A stretch of DNA of 64,000 nucleotides, from the NCBI GenBank assembly GCA_033852075.1, contig JAWSVC010000011.1, positions 1 through 64,000 on the forward strand, written 5' to 3'. Position numbers and translations under genes: made by a program. This stretch comes from QZLE01 sp033852075. Lineage in GTDB: Bacteria > Pseudomonadota > Gammaproteobacteria > QZLD01. Each line of letters opens with the position of its first letter. The first letter of the stretch is position 1. Under the pieces are notes generated by a model that was given only the letters and a program-made list of their open reading frames with translations, was not told the origin of the DNA and did not search any database. Positions 25,721 to 33,895 of this stretch are shown piece after piece.

Positions 25721-26515
25721 TTAGGTGTTGGTAACATCTAATTCTGTTTTGAACTTACGGTTAATTGCGCTTAAGTTATTTGTAGCGGTTTCAACCATGC
25801 GCCCCCCTGCCTGAACATCTTGAAAAGTTGAGGTGGTAATTAAATTATTTTTATTAAGGTTGTCGCGATAATCCTTGCTTAAAGCCTCTGATCGTACGGC
25901 TAACGAGCGCACTTCATCAGCTACTATTGCAAAACCGCGACCCGCTTCGCCTGCTCTGGATGCTTCAATAGCAGCATTTAGTGAAAGAATAATTACTTGT
26001 TTTACAATGGAAAAGAAAGCGGTATTCTTTTTATGCATGGTTTTGTTATGTTCCATCAAAACACCTAGCTCTTCATACCAACGCTCAAAGGTTGATGTTA
26101 AGCCAACAAATTCCTCGATTTCAATCTCTAATTCACTGGAAAGGTTGATTAATTGCGTGATTTTTTGTGAATATCCAGTATTAATTTTGTCAATGTCTTG
26201 TTGGTGCTGCTCTTTTTGAGCGCATAACTCTGATTCAAGCCTGCTTATAGCTTGTTCTTTTTCAGCATTAGTATTTTTTACTTCTTCTTCAAGTTGATTT
26301 ATTTGTGCTTTAAGTTCTTCAATTTGCCGAGTAAAGGCAATGGTATCAGCATTTGATTCATTATCTGTATCATCAATTGAATTATCAGTAGTTTCTGTTT
26401 CCATAATTTTTTTTTCTGTCTTAAGGCGTTTAACATAAAAAAAATAATAGCCATTGGCACTTATTGATGCCAAAAACAATAAAGCCAATGGTATATATAG
26501 ATAAATCATGTTCAT
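25721..26515 (-). CDS. Short membrane-anchored MCP without periplasmic domain
   Basis: The protein has 264 residues. One N-terminal membrane helix (YIPLALLFLASISANGYYFF) is followed by an acidic linker and a coiled coil (FTRQIEELKAQINQLEEEVK). The MCP tip is intact (SLNAAIEASRAGEAGRGFAI, VADEVRSLAVRS), but each helix of the hairpin is only about half the normal length, and no HAMP or sensory domain exists. It leads the cheX-recX-cheY operon. It may report a cytoplasmic or membrane signal, or act as an adaptor in mixed receptor clusters. Confidence 0.8.
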   Translation of the reverse strand: MNMIYLYIPLALLFLASISANGYYFFYVKRLKTEKKIMETETTDNSIDDTDNESNADTIAFTRQIEELKAQINQLEEEVKNTNAEKEQAISRLESELCAQKEQHQQDIDKINTGYSQKITQLINLSSELEIEIEEFVGLTSTFERWYEELGVLMEHNKTMHKKNTAFFSIVKQVIILSLNAAIEASRAGEAGRGFAIVADEVRSLAVRSEALSKDYRDNLNKNNLITTSTFQDVQAGGRMVETATNNLSAINRKFKTELDVTNT

Positions 26516-26859
26516 AATATTTAATATAGCATTAGATTTTTTTGATGCCGTTAATAATGAAAATTTTTTAATTTTTGACTGTTAAATCACATTTTTAATA
26601 TCTAAAAATTATACGGCTAGGTATCTGTTTTTGATGTAAAAACCATGAAAATCAATCGCATATATTGCGTGCGCACAATTTGAGTGCATTGAAAATAAAA
26701 AAAATCAAATTTTTTTTTAAACTAAAAAAGCATTTTGGGGTTTATGGTTCTATATTTATATATATGGTTGCGGTCGCAATGACCGAAATAGATGGATTGA
26801 AGTTAAAGTACTTCATAATTGTTGTTGGCAAAATTATAGAGGCAACACGGGAGAAAAGG
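26516..26859. other. Divergent promoter region between MCP and porin
   Basis: This AT-rich interval lies between the short MCP and the porin. A possible TTGACT (near 26575) with TATCTA 18 bases on could serve the porin side, but this is weak. A palindromic GTGCGCAC core lies near 26669. An open frame that extends the porin upstream to 26665 has no signal peptide and is not used. Confidence 0.35.
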
Positions 26860-28257
26860 ATGAAACTAAAACATAAAATTGGTTTTGGAAGTGGTGTTTT
26901 TTTATTGTTTCTGCAATTTCAGAGTTATGCATTTGAAATGGGTACCGTCGATTTACATGGTTTTGTAAGTCAGGGCTATCTTTATTCAGATAATAACGAT
27001 TATTTGGCAGATACAAAGGGAGGCACCTTTGATTTTAACGAGGCGGGGCTGAATTTAGGCGCTCAGGTTTCTGATAGTGTTAGAGTTGGCGCACAAATTT
27101 TATCACGAAATTTGGGAGAAGATGGAAATAATAAGTTTGTCTTCGGTTATGCCTATGGTGATTATCAACATAATCAGCATCTTGGAGTGCGTGCAGGTAA
27201 GATACGATTGCCTGTTGGGTTATACAACCAGTCTCGTGATATAGATATGCTGCGAACAGGAGTGTTTTTGCCAAACGCTGTTTATCATGATGAAAACTAT
27301 ACCTTCTTCTCTGCTTTTTATGGAGGCCTGTTTTACGGGCAAATCCCAATGGGTGGAGCCGGTGATTTTGAGTATCAAATTTATGGTGGTATTCCAGATG
27401 TAGATGACGATTCATATTATGTTAAAAATCAGGCTGCTGTTTTTGGGGCGCAAAGTAAAGGTTATAAATATGCAGCTGAAGCATATTCTTTGCCTGATTT
27501 ATATAATTATACAGGCGATGATTATGGCAGAGATATCGATATAGATGCAGAGGGAGTTCAAACCTATGGAGCTGCATTGCTTTGGAATACGCCACTAGAT
27601 GGCCTGCGTGTTGGATACTCATGGCTTTATTCTGAATCTGAATTTGAATATTCAAACGCGGCATTTTACGGCCCTGCGACACCTTTCCCCTCTGCAGGTG
27701 CAGGTGCAGTAGTTGGAACAAGAGGAACTATTGAGACCCATAATAAAATCACCCCTTTTCAGGTGTTGTCATTGGAATATGTTTGGGATGATCTGATTAT
27801 CTCAGCAGAATATATGAAATTTGGAATTGAATTTGAGTTCGATTATGAAGATGAGTCTCTATTTTCAGATTATAAGTTTGCCCCTAATCCATGTGGTTTT
27901 TATCTTGGTGCTTCCTATAGGTTTAGTGATCTTGTTCAGTTAGGTGTGAACTATTCGGAATTCTATTTTGATGATAAAGATAAGGATGGCGAAAGAAACT
28001 TTGAAGCATATGGAAAGCCAGATTTCTTGGGGTGGTTGAAAGATATAACTTTCTCCGCCAGGTTTGATATTACCGATAACTGGGTAGTAAAGGCCGAATA
28101 TCATAGGATGGATGGTGCTGCATGGCTACCGGAAGCAGGGGTCTATAGTGATGCAAACTCAACACCAAATCCTGGTTTTTATGGTGGTAATTTATGGCCG
28201 GATAATCTAAAGCAAAAGTGGAATTTGATTGCACTCAAAACCACGTATAGTTTTTAA
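26860..28257 (+). CDS. Outer-membrane porin-like beta-barrel
   Basis: The protein has 465 residues from the ATG at 26860, which GGGAGAAAAGG precedes and where a signal peptide (MKLKHKIGFGSGVFLLFLQF, then QSYAFE) begins. The mature part alternates hydrophobic and polar residues in many strands, is rich in Gly, Tyr and Asp, and ends in an aromatic residue (LIALKTTYSF), the outer-membrane assembly signal. Asp-rich turns (DDKDKDGERN) could bind cations. The start VDLHGFVSQGYLYSDNNDYL resembles porins found with small PstS-like proteins in marine gammaproteobacteria. The solute is unknown. A binding-protein gene follows by 48 bases. Confidence 0.8.
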   Translation: MKLKHKIGFGSGVFLLFLQFQSYAFEMGTVDLHGFVSQGYLYSDNNDYLADTKGGTFDFNEAGLNLGAQVSDSVRVGAQILSRNLGEDGNNKFVFGYAYGDYQHNQHLGVRAGKIRLPVGLYNQSRDIDMLRTGVFLPNAVYHDENYTFFSAFYGGLFYGQIPMGGAGDFEYQIYGGIPDVDDDSYYVKNQAAVFGAQSKGYKYAAEAYSLPDLYNYTGDDYGRDIDIDAEGVQTYGAALLWNTPLDGLRVGYSWLYSESEFEYSNAAFYGPATPFPSAGAGAVVGTRGTIETHNKITPFQVLSLEYVWDDLIISAEYMKFGIEFEFDYEDESLFSDYKFAPNPCGFYLGASYRFSDLVQLGVNYSEFYFDDKDKDGERNFEAYGKPDFLGWLKDITFSARFDITDNWVVKAEYHRMDGAAWLPEAGVYSDANSTPNPGFYGGNLWPDNLKQKWNLIALKTTYSF

Positions 28258-28305
28258 GAATAGTAATGGTTGAAAGTTGAACTGAATAATTAAGGAAGAT
28301 ATTAA

Positions 28306-28743
28306 ATGAGACAGAATAAATTATACAGAATAACTGCTTGCCTTGCTATTATGGTGAGCGTGTTAACATTTTCTATAGCTGCTAAGGCAGAGCTTTATGT
28401 TATTTCTAACCCCGAGGTTAAAGAGAACTCTTTAAGCGCGAGTAACATTAAATCAATCTTTACCAATAAAATTCCGAAATGGGATGATGGTACCAAGATT
28501 AATATAATCGTTCTTGCAGATCGCGCGTATACCAAGGATTTTTTGAAAAAATACATTCATAAAACACCTAGCCAGTTTAAAACTTATTGGTTAAAGCAGG
28601 TTTTTACCGGTAAGGCGATTATGTATGAAACTGCAAAGTCATTGGATGATTTGGTGAAAAAGGTTAGTGAAACACCGGGAGCAGTTAGTTTTATTGATAG
28701 CAGTAAACCACTGGATAACGTAAAGACAATTACGATTCAGTAG
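28306..28743 (+). CDS. Small PstS-like periplasmic binding protein, copy 2
   Basis: The protein has 145 residues and is a clear paralogue of the gene at 20507. A signal peptide ends near AAKAEL (about 29). Conserved blocks are SASNIKSIFTNKIPKWDDGT, then KINIIVLAD, TPSQFKTYWLKQVFTGKA (88-105) and SETPGAVSFI. It follows the porin gene closely and is probably co-transcribed with it, with an AGGAAG ribosome-binding site. I infer that the porin admits the ligand that this protein binds. Confidence 0.75.
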   Translation: MRQNKLYRITACLAIMVSVLTFSIAAKAELYVISNPEVKENSLSASNIKSIFTNKIPKWDDGTKINIIVLADRAYTKDFLKKYIHKTPSQFKTYWLKQVFTGKAIMYETAKSLDDLVKKVSETPGAVSFIDSSKPLDNVKTITIQ

Positions 28744-28760
28744 GTTATTAAATTAATATG

Positions 28761-28790
28761 CCGCCAAGAATCAGGTTGTTTTCTTGGCGG
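28761..28790. terminator. Perfect 10-bp hairpin after binding-protein copy 2
   Basis: CCGCCAAGAA (28761-28770) and TTCTTGGCGG (28781-28790) pair perfectly around a 10-base loop, 18 bases after the stop codon. There is no proper T tract, so termination may be weak or Rho-assisted, or the hairpin may protect the 3' end of the porin transcript. Confidence 0.5.
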
Positions 28791-28906
28791 TCTATAAAAA
28801 GGCGAATGAATTTTGTTGTAAGGTAAAAAAGTGCTACATATTTAACTGGAGTGTGTTTAGCTGTAACTTTTACCCGTTTGTATATATGGATATGGAGTAA
28901 GTTGTT

Positions 28907-29212
28907 ATGAAATTAAATAAGTTTGCATTTGTAATTTTGGGTTATGGTTTATTAATGGCTAACCAGCAAAGTTGGGCTGGTGAAAATAAAGCTACCGCTC
29001 ATATGTGCGGTTGTTACGATACTCCGGCGATTAATGAGCAGCAGTTTATTCATGAGGAAAATGGAAAGGTAACTATTGAGTCATATAGTACTGCTTGTAA
29101 AGATGATTACTTTGTTACAGGCATAACTCAAACACCGGAAAAAAACCCAGTAGAATTGGGACAGTTTTTGATAGTTAGTACAATGCGTTGCTGTAAGGTT
29201 TGTATAGATTAG
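28907..29212 (+). CDS. Small secreted Cys-rich protein, unknown function
   Basis: The protein has 101 residues. The signal peptide ends near NQQSWAGE (about 25). The mature 76 residues carry six Cys in three groups (MCGCYD, TACKDD and RCCKVCID at the very C-terminus), which suggests disulfides or a metal site in the periplasm. I recognise no family. It sits between the porin/binding-protein pair and the CheA-like gene (41 bases upstream of it), so it may be part of the same sensing module. Confidence 0.6.
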   Translation: MKLNKFAFVILGYGLLMANQQSWAGENKATAHMCGCYDTPAINEQQFIHEENGKVTIESYSTACKDDYFVTGITQTPEKNPVELGQFLIVSTMRCCKVCID

Positions 29213-29252
29213 TAGTGTTAAACCTGCTTGATAGTTTTGTGTAGAGGTTCAT

Positions 29253-31481
29253 ATGTCAGTTTCAACTAATAATAGCCTGAAAAAAATTGTATTCATTGTA
29301 TTAATAGCTATTGTTGCCTTTATTATTTTTATGGCTTATAGCATTAATACATCAATAAGTAATAACAAAAAATTGGAAGATATTAAACTGGTGCATTTTC
29401 CAGTGCTGGAACGCGTTGATGCTAACATTGTCTTTTTGGATAAAATTAAAGAAAGTTTTATTCAAGCAATATTAACTGGTGATGATGAGCTGGTTTTCTC
29501 AGCTGAATCAGTTAAGGATAAGGCTATTAGTAAGTTTGATGAGATAAAAGAGTACCATAAACCCTATAAAGATAGAGTTGATGCATTAATTGATGAGTTT
29601 AATGCTTATTATAAGCTGGGTTCAGAGACTGCAATATTGTTATTAGAGAATATTGATAAGCGTGAGTTGGTGCAAGAAAAAACTGAAATAATGAATGAGA
29701 AATTGCTGCATTTGCAAAAAAGTATTACCAGCTTTCGTGAATATAGCTATAACAGTTTTTCGGATACCCTGACGGAGTCAAATGAATCTGCCACCTTAAA
29801 TATGTATTTGGGTGTTGCCTTGGGTATGATGAATCTGGTCTTTATGGGGGTGTTGGTATTCTTTATTAGAAATAGTTTCTCCATGATGGCAATTATTGCC
29901 GAACAAAATGCTACCTTGGAACAACGTGTTGCAGAGAGAACGGCGCAATTATCTCAAAAAACACATGATATGAATGCAATGCTGGATAATATGCTTTTAG
30001 GAGTATTTACAGTAATAGGAAACAATAAAATTCACCCTGAGTATTCCAGATATTTAGAAACAATTTTAGACACTAATGATATTGCAGGAAGTACTATATC
30101 TGAATGTTTGTTGAATAAATGCACAATTGGTTCGAACGCTGCCGACCAAATTGTTAATGCACTGGAGAGTATGATTGGCGAAGATGAAATGATGTATGAC
30201 TTTAATAGCCATTTATTAGTTAACGAGGCTCAATTAGTCACGGAAGCTGGTGAAAAAAGAATACTTCAAATTGATTGGAATCCAATTATATCTGATGACG
30301 GTGTTATAGAAAAAATATTAGTGATTGTTCAGGACGTAACTGAGTTAAGATTGCTAGAGTTAGAAGCTGAAGAAAGCAAGAAAGAACTAACAATTATTTC
30401 GCAAATTTTGAAGATATCAATAGGCAAATTTAACGAGTTTGTTCAATCTTCGCACAAGTTCTTTGATGAAAATGAAGAGCTGATTAAGAATACTACATCC
30501 AAGTCACCAGAGTTATTAGCTTCTTTATTCCGTAATATGCATACAGTAAAAGGAAATGCCAGAACTTATGAATTTGTAAATCTGACGGATACCATACATG
30601 AAGTTGAACAGGTATATGATGAATTACGCAAAGATGAGCAGGCAATCTTAGATAAAGATACGTTATTGGAGGATCTTAAAAAGGCAAGAAGTGCAGTTGC
30701 CATGTATCAGGAAATTAATGATAACGTTCTATGTCGGAAGGGGCGTAGCTCTGATTTGTTAACAGTAAGAGGCGGCTTTGTTTCTAATGAGGAAATAGAT
30801 CAATTGAAATCTATGGCGGCAGAATTGTATCAAAAATATGTTGAAGATGGTGCAATGCAGGAATTACATAAAAATATTATACGTATTGGTGAAATTCCAT
30901 TGCCGCGCTTGATTGATGGGGCTGTTGATTCAATTGCTTCACTGGCAAAAGAGCTTGGTAAACCTATTCCTGAAATTAAGATAGTTGATCACAATATCAC
31001 TTTTGTAAATAAAGTATGCGAGCCGCTAAAAAGTTCGTTTATGCACATAGTTAGAAACTCTTTGGATCATGGAATTGAGTCAGTTGAAGAGCGTGCCGCC
31101 AAAAATAAACCAGAGATGGGGACTCTAACCTTTGAAGTTGCAGAGAATGAAAATAGTATTGATTTAAAAATAAGGGATGATGGTAGAGGTTTGGCTCTTC
31201 ATAAACTGTATCAAAAAGCCTTGGATGCTGGGATTTTTAAAGGGGAAGATACAATACCGTCGCATCAAGAAATTGCCGAGGTTATCTTTAATTCGGGCTT
31301 GACGACAGCAGAGAGTTTGACTCAGGTATCCGGGCGTGGTGTTGGTATGGATGCTGTAAGATCATTCTTGGAAAAACAAGGTGCATCTATAAAGATTGTA
31401 TTGTTTGAATCAAAAGAGGAATTAGATTTCACTCAATTTGAATTCGTTATATCAATACCTTCTGAGCTTTATACGTTATAA
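29253..31481 (+). CDS. Membrane CheA-like kinase: sensor, PAS-like, HPt and ATPase, no CheW domain
   Basis: The protein has 742 residues. TM1 (about 10-30), the shared helical periplasmic domain (VHFPVLERVDANIVFLDKIK, ILTGDDELVF, 48-82), and TM2 (about 184-205) are followed by a coiled coil, a PAS-like domain (about 238-365), an HPt domain with NMHTVKGNARTYEF (His430) and a CheA-type HATPase (HIVRNSLDHGIES; RDDGRGL at 641; SGRGVGMDAV at 693). The CheA P2 and the C-terminal P5 domain for CheW binding are missing, as the chain ends just after the ATPase. It may phosphorylate CheY outside of receptor arrays. A decayed binding-protein copy follows. Confidence 0.85.
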   Translation: MSVSTNNSLKKIVFIVLIAIVAFIIFMAYSINTSISNNKKLEDIKLVHFPVLERVDANIVFLDKIKESFIQAILTGDDELVFSAESVKDKAISKFDEIKEYHKPYKDRVDALIDEFNAYYKLGSETAILLLENIDKRELVQEKTEIMNEKLLHLQKSITSFREYSYNSFSDTLTESNESATLNMYLGVALGMMNLVFMGVLVFFIRNSFSMMAIIAEQNATLEQRVAERTAQLSQKTHDMNAMLDNMLLGVFTVIGNNKIHPEYSRYLETILDTNDIAGSTISECLLNKCTIGSNAADQIVNALESMIGEDEMMYDFNSHLLVNEAQLVTEAGEKRILQIDWNPIISDDGVIEKILVIVQDVTELRLLELEAEESKKELTIISQILKISIGKFNEFVQSSHKFFDENEELIKNTTSKSPELLASLFRNMHTVKGNARTYEFVNLTDTIHEVEQVYDELRKDEQAILDKDTLLEDLKKARSAVAMYQEINDNVLCRKGRSSDLLTVRGGFVSNEEIDQLKSMAAELYQKYVEDGAMQELHKNIIRIGEIPLPRLIDGAVDSIASLAKELGKPIPEIKIVDHNITFVNKVCEPLKSSFMHIVRNSLDHGIESVEERAAKNKPEMGTLTFEVAENENSIDLKIRDDGRGLALHKLYQKALDAGIFKGEDTIPSHQEIAEVIFNSGLTTAESLTQVSGRGVGMDAVRSFLEKQGASIKIVLFESKEELDFTQFEFVISIPSELYTL

Positions 31482-31625
31482 CGTCAATTGCTATTTGATG
31501 AAAATTATCAAAATGATATTTTTGAGAAAGTTTTATTGATTAGTTAGCTATTTATTTTTCTGTGTTTCAATAGGATATACTGACCATTTTTTATTAGTGT
31601 TTTATTGTTAATGCTTCCCTTTTAA

Positions 31626-31868
31626 ATTATTATTTATGAAGATTCGTCTCAAAAGGAACAATTTTTGAGGGAGTATATTCATAATAGTCCAAGTCAATTC
31701 AGAACATATTGGTTAAAGCTGGTTTTTACTGGAAAGGCAATAATGTATAAAACGGTTCGCACGGAAGAAGAATTATTAGAGACCGTTAGTAATACTCCTG
31801 GTGCTATTAGCTTTATTAGAATAGACAAGGAAGATAAGAGAGTTAAAACCTTGGAAGTAGTTGAGTAG
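31626..31868 (+). pseudogene. Decayed third copy of the small PstS-like binding protein
   Basis: The frame is open from 31626, directly after a TAA, and matches the C-terminal half of the two intact copies: KEQFLREYIHNSPSQFRTYW, then LKLVFTGKAIMYKT and SNTPGAISFI. About 65 N-terminal residues, with the signal peptide, are gone, and there is no ATG in frame; a TTG at 31665 is inside the conserved part. The surviving half is still very similar, so the loss is recent. Confidence 0.75.
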
Positions 31869-32152
31869 AGAGATATTCGAATTTATATAAAACATTACGG
31901 ATTAAATTTTATGTTTTACGAATATAAGCCACTGGATTTATTTAATTATATCTTATGAGTGCTTTGGTAAAGGCTTGGTTATGGGTGTTTATTTTTTTTA
32001 ATTGTGACTATTGGTTATTAATTTTTAGTGTTTTTTCTCCTATAAATCAGTGTATTATAATTTTGGCCTTAAAAATGCGTTGTTTGGCGACTTTGAAGGT
32101 TTAGCTGTCTCATTTTGATAGCTCCTTTATGTTGTATTTTTGGGAGAGAAAA

Positions 32153-32899
32153 ATGTTAAAAAAAACCGCGATATTAGTTATTGCTCTTGGTGTTTCATTT
32201 CCAGCGGCAGCTAGTCTTATTACATTAAATACTACCGTTCGTGATTTTCAAGATTCGCATGCAGATTTTGAAAGTTACATTGCTTATGATCCAGGTATCG
32301 TTGAAACGACGTTAGGTGCTGATGGGAAGCCTGTCTATGCAGGCCAGGATGGAAATCCAACAACACACGGACAAGAAGCATTTGACCAGTGGTATAGAGA
32401 TGTTGATGGAGTCAATCTAAGTACAAATTATGCCATTACACTTGATAACACAATAACTGCAGATCCAAATGTTTACACATTTTCCGATTCAAGCTTTTTT
32501 CCAATAGATAACCAGTTATATGGCAATCAAGGACGTAGCCATAACTATCATTTTACTTTAGAAATGCATACTGGATTTACATATTCAGGTGGGGAGACAT
32601 TTAGCTTTACTGGTGATGATGATTTATGGGTATTTATCAATGATCAGTTGGTGATTGATCTTGGTGGCGTACATGGCGCAATGTCTTCAAGTATTGACTT
32701 GGATACTTTGGGGCTTGTTGCTGGTGAGGATTATTCATTCGATCTTTTCTTCGCAGAAAGGCATACCACTGCTTCTAATTTCAGAATTGATACATCAATT
32801 CAGCTAGAAAGCAACGAGGTTCCAGAGCCAACAAGTTTAGCTTTATTTGCCATTTCACTCCTTGGTTTAGGTGTAGTAAGAAAGTCAAAAAAAGTCTAA
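32153..32899 (+). CDS. PEP-CTERM protein with fibro-slime domain
   Basis: The protein has 248 residues from the ATG at 32153, which GGGAGAG precedes. It carries a signal peptide (LKKTAILVIALGVSFPAAAS), a fibro-slime/PA14-like domain (TFSFTGDDDLWVFINDQLVI here read as ETFSFTGDDDLWVFIN, then LGGVHGAM and DLFFAERHT), and a C-terminal PEP-CTERM signal (VPEPTSLALFAISLLGLGVV, then RKSKK). It should be exported, processed by an exosortase (not in the window) and placed on the cell surface or in extracellular matrix. The Asp-rich loops may bind Ca2+ or sugars. Confidence 0.92.
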   Translation: MLKKTAILVIALGVSFPAAASLITLNTTVRDFQDSHADFESYIAYDPGIVETTLGADGKPVYAGQDGNPTTHGQEAFDQWYRDVDGVNLSTNYAITLDNTITADPNVYTFSDSSFFPIDNQLYGNQGRSHNYHFTLEMHTGFTYSGGETFSFTGDDDLWVFINDQLVIDLGGVHGAMSSSIDLDTLGLVAGEDYSFDLFFAERHTTASNFRIDTSIQLESNEVPEPTSLALFAISLLGLGVVRKSKKV

Positions 32900-32922
32900 A
32901 CACTTCACTTGCTAGTAGTAAG

Positions 32923-32953
32923 AGCAGCATATTTTTTATATGCTGCTTTTTTA
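32923..32953 (+). terminator. Intrinsic terminator of the PEP-CTERM gene
   Basis: AGCAGCATAT (32923-32932, first base read as A) pairs with ATATGCTGCT (32938-32947), with a 5-T loop and a tail of six T. It lies 24 bases after the stop codon. Confidence 0.85.
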
Positions 32954-32976
32954 TATCTGAAGATGGAGCTGTAACA

Positions 32977-33187
32977 ATGCCACACGTAAGACCGAAAAAC
33001 AAAAACAAAGCTAACAGATGCCATAGTAAGGGATATGGTTGCTACTTTGGATTGTAAAGAATCGTCTATCTCAGTGGCTTTTGAAGAAGTAGATCCTGAT
33101 GACTGGGCTGAAGAGGTTTATCGTACAGATATTCTTGAAGGTGAGGATATGCTTTATAAAAAACCAGGATATAATCCATTTGGATGA
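32977..33187 (+). pseudogene. Tautomerase-family (PptA-like) gene, frameshifted
   Basis: The reading begins MPHV at 32977, the typical start with catalytic Pro of the 4-oxalocrotonate tautomerase family. It then moves to a second frame (KTEKQKQ) and a third that runs to the stop at 33185: KLTDAIVRDMVATLDCKESS, then ISVAFEEVDPDDW and KKPGYNP, close to E. coli PptA. Several residues after MPHV (usually a strand with PG) are missing, and the second shift lies in an A-rich stretch. Two lesions make sequencing error less likely. Confidence 0.75.
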
Positions 33188-33275
33188 TTGGAAAATCAAT
33201 GCTGCTGACTGCATGCCTATGTTATTTTTTATGCAGAATTAAATTCAATAAAAGCTTGTTTATCAATAATATATA

Positions 33276-33741
33276 ATGACTCTCTTTCATTGTAAAAGAG
33301 ATCTATTTAATCTTCTTTAAAAAAAACTGATAATGGTATACATTTATATTACCCCGCTAATAAAAATGTTGTTGATGTTGGGCAGGAACAAATAGATATT
33401 ATTGAAAAAATAATAAATGAGAACACGGTTGGAGATATTGGTTTTATTTCTAATCAGATTAATGATTACTCAATTTCAGCTGTTCATTATTCGGTTTTTT
33501 TATAAATAATCCTAATATCAAATTTATTGCGTTTGCTTGTTCGGTAAATTCTTTGCGTACCGCATTTAATTCAATCAAACGATTGCTTCCCGAAGATATT
33601 TTAATCAAGGCGTTTGATAATTATAAAAACGCAAAACAGTGGATTGATGAATGTTTTTCCGAAAACATGGAAGTAATAAACCAAAAGGGATATATATATT
33701 CATCTGTTGATAATCAGATTTTTGGTTATGATGATAATTAG
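33276..33741 (+). pseudogene. Decayed paralogue of the downstream STAS-like gene
   Basis: Three pieces in different frames align with the intact gene at 33896: a short start (MTLFHCKRDLFN), then NGIHLYYPANKNVVDVGQEQ with GDIGFISNQINDYSIS, and last NPNIKFIAFACSVNSLRTAF with AKQWIDECF. The shifts fall in an A8 run (about 33319-33326) and a T7 run (about 33494-33502). A frame from 33553 alone is only the last part. The homopolymer sites mean that sequencing or assembly error, or phase variation, could also explain them. Confidence 0.7.
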
Positions 33742-33895
33742 TGAAAAACGATGTTTGATTCTAAAATTCCAGATAAATTTCGTTAGAAAATACAGTATTT
33801 GCAAACTATATCACTATAAATATATGTAAATATTGCATTATAATCTATTAAAAATACCCCGAAAATTGGTTTTCTCTATAAGGATTGGATGTTGA

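Noticed and set aside
26665..26859. N-terminal extension of the porin
   Set aside because: It would bury the signal peptide at residue 66; the ATG at 26860 has a good ribosome-binding site.
27080..27721. Minus-strand frames rich in His and Leu inside the porin gene
   Set aside because: They are reverse shadows of the porin, whose plus frame has a signal peptide and a C-terminal Phe.
31665..31868. Stand-alone 67-residue protein from a TTG start
   Set aside because: It aligns with the middle and end of the mini-PBP and lacks a signal peptide, so it is a relic.
33553..33741. Stand-alone 62-codon gene
   Set aside because: It is the last fragment of the frameshifted STAS-like copy; its apparent start codon lies inside homologous sequence.
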